From Oscillospiraceae bacterium (GTDB lineage: Bacteria > Bacillota > Clostridia > Oscillospirales > Oscillospiraceae): a stretch of DNA of 47,876 bases. The position numbers and the translations under genes were made by a program. Where the stretch lies: positions 1 through 47,876 of the forward strand of contig JAFYVL010000026.1 of the NCBI GenBank assembly GCA_017549125.1, written 5' to 3'. The notes under the pieces are model-generated. The model saw nothing but the letters and a program-made list of their open reading frames with translations. It searched no databases and had not been told where the DNA came from. Below, piece after piece: positions 1-8,800 of this stretch. Within the stretch, counting starts at the first letter, position 1, and each line of letters begins with the position of its first letter.

Positions 1-1028
<1,028 letters not shown>

Positions 1029-1030
1029 TC

Positions 1031-1062
1031 AAAAAGGGTTGTCCTGCCGGACAACCCTTTTT
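1031..1062 (+). terminator. Intrinsic terminator of the atp operon
   Basis: Perfect 14-bp stem (arms 1031-1044 and 1049-1062) with a TGCC loop. It starts with five A and ends with five T, so it can work in both directions; it lies 2 bases after the atpC stop. Confidence 0.93.
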
Positions 1063-1088
1063 AAATGCTAAATAATTGTAATCTCGAT

Positions 1089-1190
1089 GCGTCATTGCGA
1101 ACCAGTCCGCAGACTGGCGTGGCAATCCGTAATCCATGATCGCAGGATAATATTTCGGTGCGTTGTAGGGAACGCCGTCCCCGGCGTTCC
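1089..1190. repeat. Two dispersed palindromic repeats
   Basis: Two short repeat types lie side by side. The first (1089-1130) begins GCGTCATTGCGAACCAGT and folds back through CCAGTC/GACTGG and ATTGC/GCAAT. The second (1164-1190) is TGTAGGGAACGCCGTCCCC followed by its palindromic half GGCGTTCC. Related copies occur at 28043, 36710, 39968, 41344, 41403, 41571 and 41738. No gene is seen between 1063 and 1210. Confidence 0.8.
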
Positions 1191-1210
1191 GCATAAATTG
1201 TATAATATTT

Positions 1211-1236
1211 GGGGGTGCCTCAATCGAGGCACCCCC
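1211..1236 (-). terminator. Hairpin downstream of the surface protein gene
   Basis: Perfect 11-bp GC-rich stem (1211-1221 with 1226-1236) only 11 bases beyond the stop of the minus-strand gene. The following minus-strand sequence is AT-rich (AAATATTATA) but lacks a clean T run, so termination strength is uncertain. Confidence 0.65.
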
Positions 1237-1246
1237 ATGCTTGCAA

Positions 1247-4045
1247 TTATTTAGTAAATGTACAACCGTTATCAAATTCAATTGTGCCATTGTAGTTTGT
1301 GATAATACCTGTAACGGTAATCAAATCGCCAACAGCCAGGTTTTCAGCACCGGTGCCCTTCAAGCGGAAACACTTGATAGGCATGCTCTCTGCGCCTGCA
1401 ACCGTGATGGTAACGGTGATATTCTGATACTGGGTGCTGTATGCGGTGTCGATCTTGGTGATCGTGCCTGTCAAGGTAGCCTCGTAGGGCAGCTTTTCAC
1501 CGGCAGCCAGTGCATAAGCGGCGGTCAGAATTGCCACAGGATCGGTGGGCTTTGTCTCATTAACGGCGGTGTCTTCCCAGGAATCCAGGGTGCAGCCTGC
1601 ACCGAACTCAATGATACCGGTAGAGCCGTTGTCGTAATTCATCAGAGTGCCGGTAACGGTGATGGTATCACCAACGCCGATCTGATCTGCACCTTCGCCT
1701 TGCAGACGGTGGCACAGGATGGGCTTGTCCTCAGCACCTGCCACAGCGATCACAACACTTACGTTCTGGTACAGAGAACTGTAGGCGGTCTCGATCTCGG
1801 TGATCACACCGGTCAGGGTAGAGGGGGTGCTCATGGTTGAACCGATGACCAGACTGTAGGCCTGCTCAACGATCTGTACCATGTTTTGATCTGCGGAAGG
1901 TGCATCGTTATCTTCTTCCTTCAGAATGTTGCTAACATTCCAGGTCTGTGCGACCGGGTTTGCAAGGATCAGATCCTTCACAGCAGACAGCTGTCCTTCG
2001 GTATACTTGAGGTAATTGTCATTGACAAACTCAATGATTCTGCGCATGGTGGTCTGCTCTGTAACAGACTCAGCAATCACATTGCCCTCGATATCAACGA
2101 CCTGTGCCTTGGCATGGATGATCATCTCTCCGCCGTTATAAGCCAGAATGTTCTTTAAACGCAGAGTGGTAGCATCCTTGGTCACAACGATGTCTTCATT
2201 TACCCACAGGCTGATCTGTACCTTTGCGCCTTCGGGCAGATACTTGGCAACAGCCTTGTAGCCAAGCGCATCGTTCTTGGCATCCAGAGAAATATGGGTC
2301 AGTTCCACGCTGGGTTCTGCAGCACCGATGGTGGTGTAGTAAGTAGTACCACCCTGGTTCTTTACATAGAATCCCAAGGTCTGACCGCCTATATTGATGG
2401 TGGTGCTGGTGTAGCAACGCCAATCCTGTTTGTTGTAGATGCCCAGGTAGCGGCTAGTGCCTACATGCTTCAAATATCCGGAAGCAGAATCCAGCACAAA
2501 GGTCTTTGCACTATCAGTACCGATCTTAACACCCTTGTTTGTGTTGGAACAATACAACCAGTTCGTTGTAGAACCATTGGGGTAGAAAATGTAACCGCTT
2601 GTATTACCGCCGATATTCCACAGAAGGGTGGAGGCGGGATCATCTTGGAGTTTATTGCCGGATACAGTAACTTGGGTAGCGGCAGGTGCATTAGCACCGC
2701 CGTTGTTGGGAAGTGCATATACAGTGCCACCGGAGGTCATGGTAACAACGACTACATCATCCGCGCTGATCTGGGAAATATCGGTCAGAATGTATCCGGA
2801 CTCGCCGCTGCCGCCTTCTGTGTGGCTATACAGAGCGTACAAGGTGATGTCGCCCTTGGCGGTATAGCTGCCGGTATAAACGGTGGGCTTGGTTTCAGTA
2901 TCCTCGGTTGCCTCGGTGACCCAGCCGACAAAGCTGTAGCCCTCAGGAGCGCCGGCGGTGGGCAGAGTAATACCAGACTTGCCACATGCCATAGTCTCAA
3001 TAGCTTCTACGCCTGCAGGCACGCTGAAGGATACGTAGAAGGTCTCACCCAAAGCGTCCACATAGTTGCCTACATAGCTGTCGCCGCATGTGCCACAGGT
3101 ATAGGTGGTGTAGCCTTGCTGGGTAGCAGTGGGAGGCGTGACAACGCTGCTATAGTTATGACCCAAAGCATCTACAACCTCGTGACCGCTGATGTAGATC
3201 TCGCAATCCACGCACTGCACACCGGCAGTAAAGCCGGAAGCAGTACAGGTTGCGGCCACAGCGTTCACATTCTGGGTGTTGTAGTGATGGCACTTAACGG
3301 GGTTGGAGGTGTAATAGGTAGTACCCTTTGCACCATCCTTTACATACAAGGCAATGGCAGCCTGGCTGCTATAAGAAGAAGCCTTGTAGTAACGGAAACG
3401 ATTGTCGTTGGTGTTATACCGCAGATGAGAGGTGTTGCTCACCACATCGGCATTGCCGCTGGCATCAATATTCAAGGTGTTTGCAGCGGCAGTAGAATTG
3501 GTGTTTATCTTGTTTGAGTCGGATGTACCGCTGATATAAGTACCCTTAACGGTCTGGATGGCATAGCCACCGCTGACAGTGGACACGATGAACTTATAAG
3601 GATCGCCGGCTGCAGCAGAAATGGTATTATCTGTAATGGTGACAGTCTTGTAATTGTTCTTGGCATCCAGCGTGCTTAAGCTACTGTCCAGAATAAAGCC
3701 CTTGGTCTCGTAAACGATCAGATATTCACCGGACCAATCATCGGGAGTTTCCGTAACCTTCACATAATCACCGGTACCGGAAGAGGTGTTCTCATCCACA
3801 TAGCTGTACAGGGCGTACAGGGTGGTGTTACCGGTGGGGGTAAAGGAATTGGTGTAGAAGCTGGGCTTTGCGGTCACATCCTCATTCAGGGGAGCAGAAG
3901 TCCAACCCAGGAACTTGTAACCCTCGGGAGCGGTCACATTGGTGGGCAGAGTCATTGCGTCACCGGCATAGCCGTTCTGGCTTGCTACGGTTGCGCCGGA
4001 GAAAGAAACGGTCACAGCAGTCTTGGGTGCGAAGTTAATCTGCAC
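1247..4045 (-). CDS. Surface protein, distal part of an interrupted gene (InlB repeats, shared domain, OB-like repeats)
   Basis: This 932-residue frame begins with an internal GTG that has no ribosome binding site. It is in the same frame as the upstream peptidase gene and separated from it only by one TAA at 4136-4138, so it is best read as the C-terminal two thirds of a ~1,420-residue exported protein. Domains seen: an InlB/Listeria-Bacteroides repeat (residues ~5-83, FLGWTSAP...LYALYS); a lectin- or adhesin-like segment (~92-250); a Cys-pair region (~253-330, CVDCE, CGTCGDSY); a second InlB repeat (~335-408); a further beta segment (~417-570); a domain at ~581-715 that recurs in the protein at 22340; and two tandem OB-like repeats (~720-820 and ~830-932, each with TLTG-ITxIxTAYS, YQN and VGDxITVTG). 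No sortase motif is visible. Role probably adhesion or substrate binding; not assignable further. Confidence 0.72.
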   Translation of the reverse strand: MQINFAPKTAVTVSFSGATVASQNGYAGDAMTLPTNVTAPEGYKFLGWTSAPLNEDVTAKPSFYTNSFTPTGNTTLYALYSYVDENTSSGTGDYVKVTETPDDWSGEYLIVYETKGFILDSSLSTLDAKNNYKTVTITDNTISAAAGDPYKFIVSTVSGGYAIQTVKGTYISGTSDSNKINTNSTAAANTLNIDASGNADVVSNTSHLRYNTNDNRFRYYKASSYSSQAAIALYVKDGAKGTTYYTSNPVKCHHYNTQNVNAVAATCTASGFTAGVQCVDCEIYISGHEVVDALGHNYSSVVTPPTATQQGYTTYTCGTCGDSYVGNYVDALGETFYVSFSVPAGVEAIETMACGKSGITLPTAGAPEGYSFVGWVTEATEDTETKPTVYTGSYTAKGDITLYALYSHTEGGSGESGYILTDISQISADDVVVVTMTSGGTVYALPNNGGANAPAATQVTVSGNKLQDDPASTLLWNIGGNTSGYIFYPNGSTTNWLYCSNTNKGVKIGTDSAKTFVLDSASGYLKHVGTSRYLGIYNKQDWRCYTSTTINIGGQTLGFYVKNQGGTTYYTTIGAAEPSVELTHISLDAKNDALGYKAVAKYLPEGAKVQISLWVNEDIVVTKDATTLRLKNILAYNGGEMIIHAKAQVVDIEGNVIAESVTEQTTMRRIIEFVNDNYLKYTEGQLSAVKDLILANPVAQTWNVSNILKEEDNDAPSADQNMVQIVEQAYSLVIGSTMSTPSTLTGVITEIETAYSSLYQNVSVVIAVAGAEDKPILCHRLQGEGADQIGVGDTITVTGTLMNYDNGSTGIIEFGAGCTLDSWEDTAVNETKPTDPVAILTAAYALAAGEKLPYEATLTGTITKIDTAYSTQYQNITVTITVAGAESMPIKCFRLKGTGAENLAVGDLITVTGIITNYNGTIEFDNGCTFTK

Positions 4046-4135
4046 GGTGCAGTCAGAACTTGCGTTGACGGAGAAACTGTTGCCGTTCTGGCTGACGGTA
4101 GCTGTACCGCTGGTGACAGTAGCGCTCTGTGCAAA

Positions 4136-4138
4136 TTA
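4136..4138 (-). other. In-frame TAA interrupting the peptidase-surface protein gene
   Basis: Minus-strand reading goes AKPATG, TAA, then FAQSATVTSG and on into QINFAPKT without any change of frame. The stop falls where a Tyr codon (TAT or TAC) would complete a GTVSVNGATITAKPATGY-type repeat. There is no second start with a ribosome binding site downstream. Confidence 0.85.
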
Positions 4139-5506
4139 ACCGGTAGCAGGTTTTGCGGTAATAGTGGCGCCGTTCACAGAAACAGTACCGTAAGCGGTGT
4201 TGTTGCTGGTAGCGGTTACCGTGTACTGGCTAAACAGGGTGTATGTAGACTTAACGGTCTGGGTAGAACATGCGCCGTAAGAGGAATCGTTGCTGGTTCT
4301 TTGACCGGGGTGGGTGTCCTCATCGGAAACCACAGTGGGGAAGGCAGAGCGGTACTTCCGTGCCTCGGACAGGGAATAGCCGCTGCCGCTGTAGCCATAG
4401 GAACTGGCAATCGGTTCGGACCAATCCCATTCGCCCCATTTGGATTTCATGGCAGAAATGGATTGCGCCACAGTCTTGCCTGCGATCATATTGTCCCAGA
4501 AGGTTTCCTCGAAGCAGTAGTCGCCGGCAAAGGTAACGGATTGAGAGTATCCATAGACCACCTCTACACCCATATCACGCATAGGCTCGCACATGGTGTT
4601 GGTAGCCATGCCTAGGCAGATAGCCATCCACAGCAGACCACCGGGACTCTTCTTGGTCATGTGGTTGGCGATGGTGGCGCCGTTGATACAAGCGCACATA
4701 TCGCCTTCGCTGTCCGTGAAATACGTGGCGCCGTCGTTGTAGTCCTCGGTAGTTAGACCGGTTTTGTTGGTCAGACACAGGTAAGAGTATTTTGCCTGGG
4801 AAACATAATCGTAAACCTCGTAGCCGTCGGGATCATTGCAAACATACTTACCGTCGTAATCGGTGGTGCCGTGAGAGTCGAAAATGACCACAGCGCCGTT
4901 GCTGACAGCCTCTGCGACTTTGTCTACGGTAACAGAAGTGCCGGAGTACAGGGTGTAGCCGTCAGTGTCGCCAATGGCAGAAGCAATAGACTTGGCTTCG
5001 TTCTTATACTGATCGGTGAAGCTATCGTCGATGCCGTAATAAGGGGCGATCAGATACACCTGATTGCCGGAAGGCCAGCCGCCCTTGGTGGCTTTCGGCT
5101 CGTTGTAGATGCCGGAAGGTTCGGCATTCTTCGGAGCCTGCATGTTTTCGTACTTTTCACGCATGTAGGGGTTGTAAATGCAACGAACGCCTTCCTGGGT
5201 AAACCAGGTAAAGGAATTGCCGTTGCGCTCCAAAGAGCCTTCCACATAGCTCTCGGATGCCATAACGATGGCAGCAGCTTGATCGGCAAGCTCTGTTTCG
5301 CTGGCATTTTTGGTGGCAGGAGCATCTTCCATCTTGCTGATCTGTGCAAACACAGCATCGGCAGATGTGTAATCCTCCTGGGTAAGTACCGTAGGCTCAG
5401 AGTTGGGCGCTGCGGTTGCTTCCTGTGCATACACAACAGGGAGCATGGAAGCTGCCATCACAAGGACTAACAGCAAGGAAAGGGTGCGTTTGAACAGGTT
5501 TTTCAC
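4136..5506 (-). CDS. Secreted caspase-fold (clan CD-like) cysteine peptidase, truncated by in-frame stop
   Basis: Exported protein with a clear signal peptide (start MKNLFKRTLSLLLVLVMAAS, cleavage after VYA). I chose the GTG at 5506 because AAGGAG lies 9 bases before it; the ATG at 5515 abuts that site. The middle of the protein has a candidate catalytic pair of the clan CD type: a hydrophobic strand ending in FDSHG (His near residue 211) and another ending in AICLGMATN (Cys near residue 296). This is motif-level inference; the peptidase family is not named. The frame stops at TAA 4136 inside the sequence GATITAKPATG, but the same frame continues to 1247. As it stands the product would keep the peptidase domain and lose all C-terminal surface domains. 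Confidence 0.72.
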   Translation of the reverse strand: MKNLFKRTLSLLLVLVMAASMLPVVYAQEATAAPNSEPTVLTQEDYTSADAVFAQISKMEDAPATKNASETELADQAAAIVMASESYVEGSLERNGNSFTWFTQEGVRCIYNPYMREKYENMQAPKNAEPSGIYNEPKATKGGWPSGNQVYLIAPYYGIDDSFTDQYKNEAKSIASAIGDTDGYTLYSGTSVTVDKVAEAVSNGAVVIFDSHGTTDYDGKYVCNDPDGYEVYDYVSQAKYSYLCLTNKTGLTTEDYNDGATYFTDSEGDMCACINGATIANHMTKKSPGGLLWMAICLGMATNTMCEPMRDMGVEVVYGYSQSVTFAGDYCFEETFWDNMIAGKTVAQSISAMKSKWGEWDWSEPIASSYGYSGSGYSLSEARKYRSAFPTVVSDEDTHPGQRTSNDSSYGACSTQTVKSTYTLFSQYTVTATSNNTAYGTVSVNGATITAKPATG

Positions 5507-5620
5507 GCCATTCATCTCCTTAATTAAAATTAGATCTCTTTCATTGTACCGCAAAGCATCCGGAAAAGCAATAGAACAAAATTGAAAAACCTATAATTTG
5601 CCAAATAAGTACATCCCCCG

Positions 5621-5661
5621 GCTCCCCTGCAGGGGAGCTGTCACCATCGGTGACTGAGGGG
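5621..5661. repeat. Palindromic intergenic repeat
   Basis: A perfect palindrome GCTCCCCTGCAGGGGAGC (5621-5638) is followed by TCACC-ATC-GGTGA and a CTGAGGGGG tail. The layout (GC stem, small TCAxCxATxGxTGA stem, G-rich tail) is the same as in the copies at 41484-41530 and 41652-41698, so it belongs to a dispersed family. Confidence 0.6.
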
Positions 5662-5686
5662 GTTGTTGAACCAGAATCATCTGCAA

Positions 5687-5863
5687 TTAAAAATCAAATT
5701 CCTTCATCAGCTTATTGCTGACCATCCAGGCGGCATCTTCGACTTTGTCGGCAGCTTTGGCTGCCAGTTTTCTGGTGGGGTTGTTACGAGGCATCAACAT
5801 GATAGCAACCGCCCCGGCAGCTGCGCCGATCCCCATAGAAATTGCTAAACCGGTCAGTTTCAT
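5687..5863 (-). CDS. Small YtxH-like membrane protein
   Basis: A 57-residue product starting MKLTGLAISMGIGAAAGAVA. GGAG lies about 8 bases before the ATG at 5863, so I prefer it to the ATG at 5896. A single hydrophobic Gly/Ala-rich membrane segment covers residues ~4-23. It is followed by a short basic tail and an amphipathic helix (KLAAKAADKVEDAAWMVSNK). This pattern resembles the small YtxH/envelope-stress type proteins of Firmicutes, but the match is general and no function follows. It stands alone, divergent from the PyrF-like gene. Confidence 0.6.
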   Translation of the reverse strand: MKLTGLAISMGIGAAAGAVAIMLMPRNNPTRKLAAKAADKVEDAAWMVSNKLMKEFDF

Positions 5864-5929
5864 AATTTCAACTCCTTCCGCCCTTATTATGCCCAAAATA
5901 AAAAATACGACAGCTGGAAAGGTTTTTCA

Positions 5930-5957
5930 TTGCAATCTGCAAAATCTGTGATAAACT
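5930..5957 (+). promoter_or_regulatory. Putative sigma-A promoter of the pyrF-like gene
   Basis: TTGCAA (5930-5935), 16-bp spacer, TAAACT (5952-5957); the start codon is 20 bases downstream behind AAAGGAGG. Confidence 0.5.
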
Positions 5958-5977
5958 ATAGAAAAGGAGGGGCTTTT

Positions 5978-6856
5978 ATGGCAATTGAGAAACTCCAGGA
6001 GAAAATTCGCAAGCTGAAAAATCCGTGCGTTGTGGACTTTACAGCGGATTTGTCTCATATCCCGGAATATATTGTGCAGGAGGAGCGGGATTTTGTCCAT
6101 GCATACGGCAGATTCTGCACAGAGTTGTTAGAAGGCTTGGCAGGCAAAATTGCCGGTGTACGGTTTTCTTTCGCCAGCTTTGCGTTGATGGGAAACGATG
6201 GTCTGACACTGCTGTCAAGACTCTTGTCGCAGGCTGAAAATCTGGGATATTACGTGATTTTGGACATCCCCGAAGCGTTGTCTGCTATGGGTGCAACCGG
6301 TATGGCAAACGCTATGTTTGCATCGGAAACGCCCTGGGAATGCGATGGTATTTTAACCTCTGCTTATGTGGGTAGTGATGGCATAAAACCCTGGATTTCC
6401 GGTCTGAAAGAAAGCGGGAAAGATCTGTTTGTTGTCCTGCGTACCGCCAATCGCACAGCTCCTGAATTGCAGGATTTACTCACCGGCGGACGGCTTGTAT
6501 ATATGGCCTTGGCAGACCAGTTAAACCGCTTGGGAACACCCCTTATCGGACGCAACGGATATTCCCATGTGGCGGCGGTGGGCGCGGCATCTTCTGCAGA
6601 TTGTTTGCGAAATTTACGTACCAAATATCCGGGTATGTTCCTGCTGATCGACGGCGCAGATTACCCTAACAGCAACATTAAAAACTGCAGTTTTGCCTTT
6701 GATCGCTTGGGTCACGGTGCTGTCGCCTGCATGGGTGTCAGCGTCACAGCCGCATGGAAAAACGAGGAGTCTGACGGGGAAGATTATGTAGAAGCCGCCT
6801 GTAAATCCGTAGATCGCATCAAGAAAAACTTTGCCCGATATATTACCATTCTGTAA
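5978..6856 (+). CDS. Degenerate orotidine 5'-phosphate decarboxylase (PyrF) homologue
   Basis: A 292-residue protein with the plan of the longer (type 2) OMP decarboxylases: an N-terminal strand with CVVDFTADL, then YYVILDIP where the catalytic loop should be, then LTSAYVGSDGIKPW (the family has TVSPYLGxDSLxPF) and LFVVLRTAN (family VFVLxxTSN). The catalytic Lys-Asp tetrad, normally DxKRGDIG, is absent: the loop reads LDIPEALSAMGATG. The phosphate-binding GAT/APGxGAQGG region near the C-terminus is also changed (FLLIDGADY). So the fold is likely kept and decarboxylase activity is unlikely. Start ATG 5978 follows AAAGGAGGGGC. The gene stands alone, without other pyr genes. Function unknown; a regulatory or ligand-binding role is possible. 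Confidence 0.72.
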   Translation: MAIEKLQEKIRKLKNPCVVDFTADLSHIPEYIVQEERDFVHAYGRFCTELLEGLAGKIAGVRFSFASFALMGNDGLTLLSRLLSQAENLGYYVILDIPEALSAMGATGMANAMFASETPWECDGILTSAYVGSDGIKPWISGLKESGKDLFVVLRTANRTAPELQDLLTGGRLVYMALADQLNRLGTPLIGRNGYSHVAAVGAASSADCLRNLRTKYPGMFLLIDGADYPNSNIKNCSFAFDRLGHGAVACMGVSVTAAWKNEESDGEDYVEAACKSVDRIKKNFARYITIL

Positions 6857-6863
6857 AAAATAT

Positions 6864-6907
6864 GTCATTCTGCGGCGCAGGAAATATGCACCGCAGAATG
6901 ACTTTTT
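6864..6907. terminator. Bidirectional intrinsic terminator
   Basis: 12-bp stem GTCATTCTGCGG (6864-6875) with CCGCAGAATGAC (6891-6902), flanked by an A run on the left and five T on the right. It serves the PyrF-like gene on the plus strand and the small lipoprotein on the minus strand. Confidence 0.85.
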
Positions 6908-6908
6908 G

Positions 6909-7169
6909 TTATCTCAGACGCATGTGATTTCTGGGTTGGGGCGCTGTGCTGTCGGTGGTGTGGGTGGTTTCTTCTGTGTCACCGATCATGCCATCTTCAT
7001 CGGGACGGAAGGTAGTGCCGGGAATTGTATCATTTACGTGGGGTTCGGTGGTGATGATGGTGGGCATCGTAACACCGGTGGTCTCCTGGGTAACCTTGTC
7101 AGAACGATTGCATGCACACAGCACACCGGTCAATGCCAAAACCAAAGCAAAAATACCAAATTTTCTCAT
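6909..7169 (-). CDS. Small Thr-rich lipoprotein
   Basis: An 86-residue product with a lipoprotein signal (MRKFGIFALVLALTGVLCAC; lipid-bearing Cys at 20). The mature part is short, acidic and rich in Thr (TTxxTxPTIITTEP, TEETTHTTDST), and looks unstructured. AAGGAGGGATATT precedes the ATG. It is convergent with the PyrF-like gene and shares its terminator. No known domain; function unknown. Confidence 0.65.
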   Translation of the reverse strand: MRKFGIFALVLALTGVLCACNRSDKVTQETTGVTMPTIITTEPHVNDTIPGTTFRPDEDGMIGDTEETTHTTDSTAPQPRNHMRLR

Positions 7170-7249
7170 AATATCCCTCCTTGTTAGGTGTTCAAAAATA
7201 GTATTTCCTACAACTGCACGTTTACACAGGAAAAAAATGAAATTACTCC

Positions 7250-7278
7250 TTGCTATTTTTCGTAGTTTCCTGTATAAT
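7250..7278 (+). promoter_or_regulatory. Sigma-A promoter of the ferredoxin gene
   Basis: TTGCTA (7250-7255), 17-bp spacer, TATAAT (7273-7278); the start codon lies 34 bases further on. Confidence 0.75.
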
Positions 7279-7312
7279 GGTCAGGAAATTAAATGAAAAG
7301 GGGATCCTTTGT

Positions 7313-7699
7313 ATGAAGAAGCTGTCTGTCAATAAGAATGCTGAGTGTATGGCATGTCTGGAATGTGTCCGTGCTTGCTCCACCGCTTTCTATAAGGAAT
7401 TCAATCCCGATCTGAGCTGCATTCAGATCGTTGCCAAGGGCCAGGGCGCAAAGCCTAACACCTGCATCCAGTGCGGTAAGTGTATGCGTTCCTGTGAGCA
7501 GGGTGCTATCACCCAGAACCCCAAGACCGGCATTTACATGATCAATAAGAAGCTGTGCGTTTCCTGTGGTAAGTGTGTAGAAGCTTGCCCCATGAAGGTC
7601 ATGGTTATGAAGCCCGAGAACCCTGCATCCAAGTGTATTTCCTGCGGCATTTGCGTGAAGGCATGTCCCATGGAGATCCTGGAGATCGTGGAGAAATAA
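7313..7699 (+). CDS. Four-cluster 4Fe-4S ferredoxin-type protein
   Basis: A 128-residue electron carrier. Four consecutive CxxCxxCxxxC motifs are visible: CMACLECVRAC (residues ~13-23), CIQCGKCMRSC, CVSCGKCVEAC and CISCGICVKAC. Sixteen cysteines can hold four [4Fe-4S] clusters, as in the HycB/CooF-type electron-transfer subunits. Start ATG 7313 is chosen for AAAAGGGG ahead of it; the open frame extends further upstream but through the promoter. It has its own promoter and a terminator, so it appears monocistronic and its redox partner is not shown by context. Confidence 0.85.
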   Translation: MKKLSVNKNAECMACLECVRACSTAFYKEFNPDLSCIQIVAKGQGAKPNTCIQCGKCMRSCEQGAITQNPKTGIYMINKKLCVSCGKCVEACPMKVMVMKPENPASKCISCGICVKACPMEILEIVEK

Positions 7700-7713
7700 T
7701 TGCATACATACCT

Positions 7714-7745
7714 ATTTCCGGAGTACATTTTAGTATTCCGGAAAT
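7714..7745 (+). terminator. Hairpin after the ferredoxin gene
   Basis: 9-bp stem ATTTCCGGA (7714-7722) with TCCGGAAAT (7737-7745), followed by TTGTATTTTT. Confidence 0.6.
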
Positions 7746-7813
7746 TTGTATTTTTAGCACCCAGAAAAACGAAAAATATTGAGAAAATTACAAAAAATTT
7801 CACTCTGTAACAA

Positions 7814-7842
7814 TTGCATATTTTCTTTCTTTATGTTATAAT
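7814..7842 (+). promoter_or_regulatory. Sigma-A promoter upstream of murB
   Basis: TTGCAT (7814-7819), 17-bp spacer, TATAAT (7837-7842). It is the only strong promoter seen ahead of the twelve-gene run that ends at 22087. Confidence 0.78.
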
Positions 7843-7873
7843 GTATAGGATAATACTCCCGGAGGCTTTTAGC

Positions 7874-8782
7874 ATGGAATTTACAGATTTTCAGTTACAA
7901 ATAAAAACAATGCTCCCGGAGCTGGAGCTTCGCTTTAATGAGCCTATGTCCAAGCACACATCCTTCCGAATCGGCGGTGGTGCAGAGGTCATGGCATTTC
8001 CGAAAAATCCCGAGGAACTGGCAAAATTGTTGCAAGTGTCCCGATTATTGGACTGCAAAACCGCTATCCTGGGTGCAGGTACCAATGTGCTGGCACCGGA
8101 TGCCGGTATTCCCGGCTTGGTGATCTGCTTGAAGGATGCGCTGGATGGCATCCGTCAGCTGGATGACACTCGGATCTGGGTGGCTGCCGGTGTGACCATG
8201 ACCCGTGCAGCGGTGTTTGCGGCAGGTCTTGGCCTGGGCGGCATGGAGTTTGCCCACGGTATTCCCGGTACTGTAGGCGGCGGTGTGTATATGAATGCCG
8301 GCGCATACGGCGGTGAAATCAAGGATATCTGTGAGAGCGTGGAGGCTATGTCTTTGGATGGCTCGATCCGTACCTTGACCTGTGAGGAAATGGAATTTTC
8401 CTACCGACACAGCTGCCTGGAAGAAACCGGTGACATTGTGATCGGTACTGTGTTCCGTTTGACACCCAAACCCGAGGCAGAGATCCGTGCCCAGATGCAG
8501 GATCTGATGGAGCGTCGTAAGACCTCCCAGCCCTTGGATAAGCCCTCTGCAGGTTCTGCTTTTAAGCGTCCTGTGGGCGGCTATGCCGCAGCCCTCATTG
8601 ACCAGGCTGGTTTGAAGGGCTACCAGGTGGGTGATGCAGCTGTTTCCAGTAAGCATGCAGGCTTTGCGGTCAATATGGGTCAGGCCACCGCAGAGGAAGT
8701 AAAGCAGCTTCTGCAGGAAGTGTCTGACAAAGTTTTTGAAAATTCCGGAATTCGTTTAGAGCCGGAGGTTCGTATTTGGTAA
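7874..8782 (+). CDS. murB: UDP-N-acetylenolpyruvoylglucosamine reductase
   Basis: NADPH- and FAD-dependent reduction of UDP-GlcNAc-enolpyruvate to UDP-MurNAc, the second committed step of peptidoglycan precursor synthesis in the cytoplasm. Family motifs seen in order: KHTSFRIGGGAEV (N-terminal FAD domain), AILGAGTNVL, GIPGTVGGGVYMNAGAYGGE (flavin contact), YRHS, and the catalytic Ser region KPSAGSAFKRP. Length 302 residues is normal. Start ATG 7874 follows CCGGAGGC. whiA begins 18 bases after the stop; the rapZ and yvcK genes that often lie between them in Firmicutes are not here. Confidence 0.96.
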   Translation: MEFTDFQLQIKTMLPELELRFNEPMSKHTSFRIGGGAEVMAFPKNPEELAKLLQVSRLLDCKTAILGAGTNVLAPDAGIPGLVICLKDALDGIRQLDDTRIWVAAGVTMTRAAVFAAGLGLGGMEFAHGIPGTVGGGVYMNAGAYGGEIKDICESVEAMSLDGSIRTLTCEEMEFSYRHSCLEETGDIVIGTVFRLTPKPEAEIRAQMQDLMERRKTSQPLDKPSAGSAFKRPVGGYAAALIDQAGLKGYQVGDAAVSSKHAGFAVNMGQATAEEVKQLLQEVSDKVFENSGIRLEPEVRIW

Positions 8783-8800
8783 GAAAGGGGTGCATGCACA

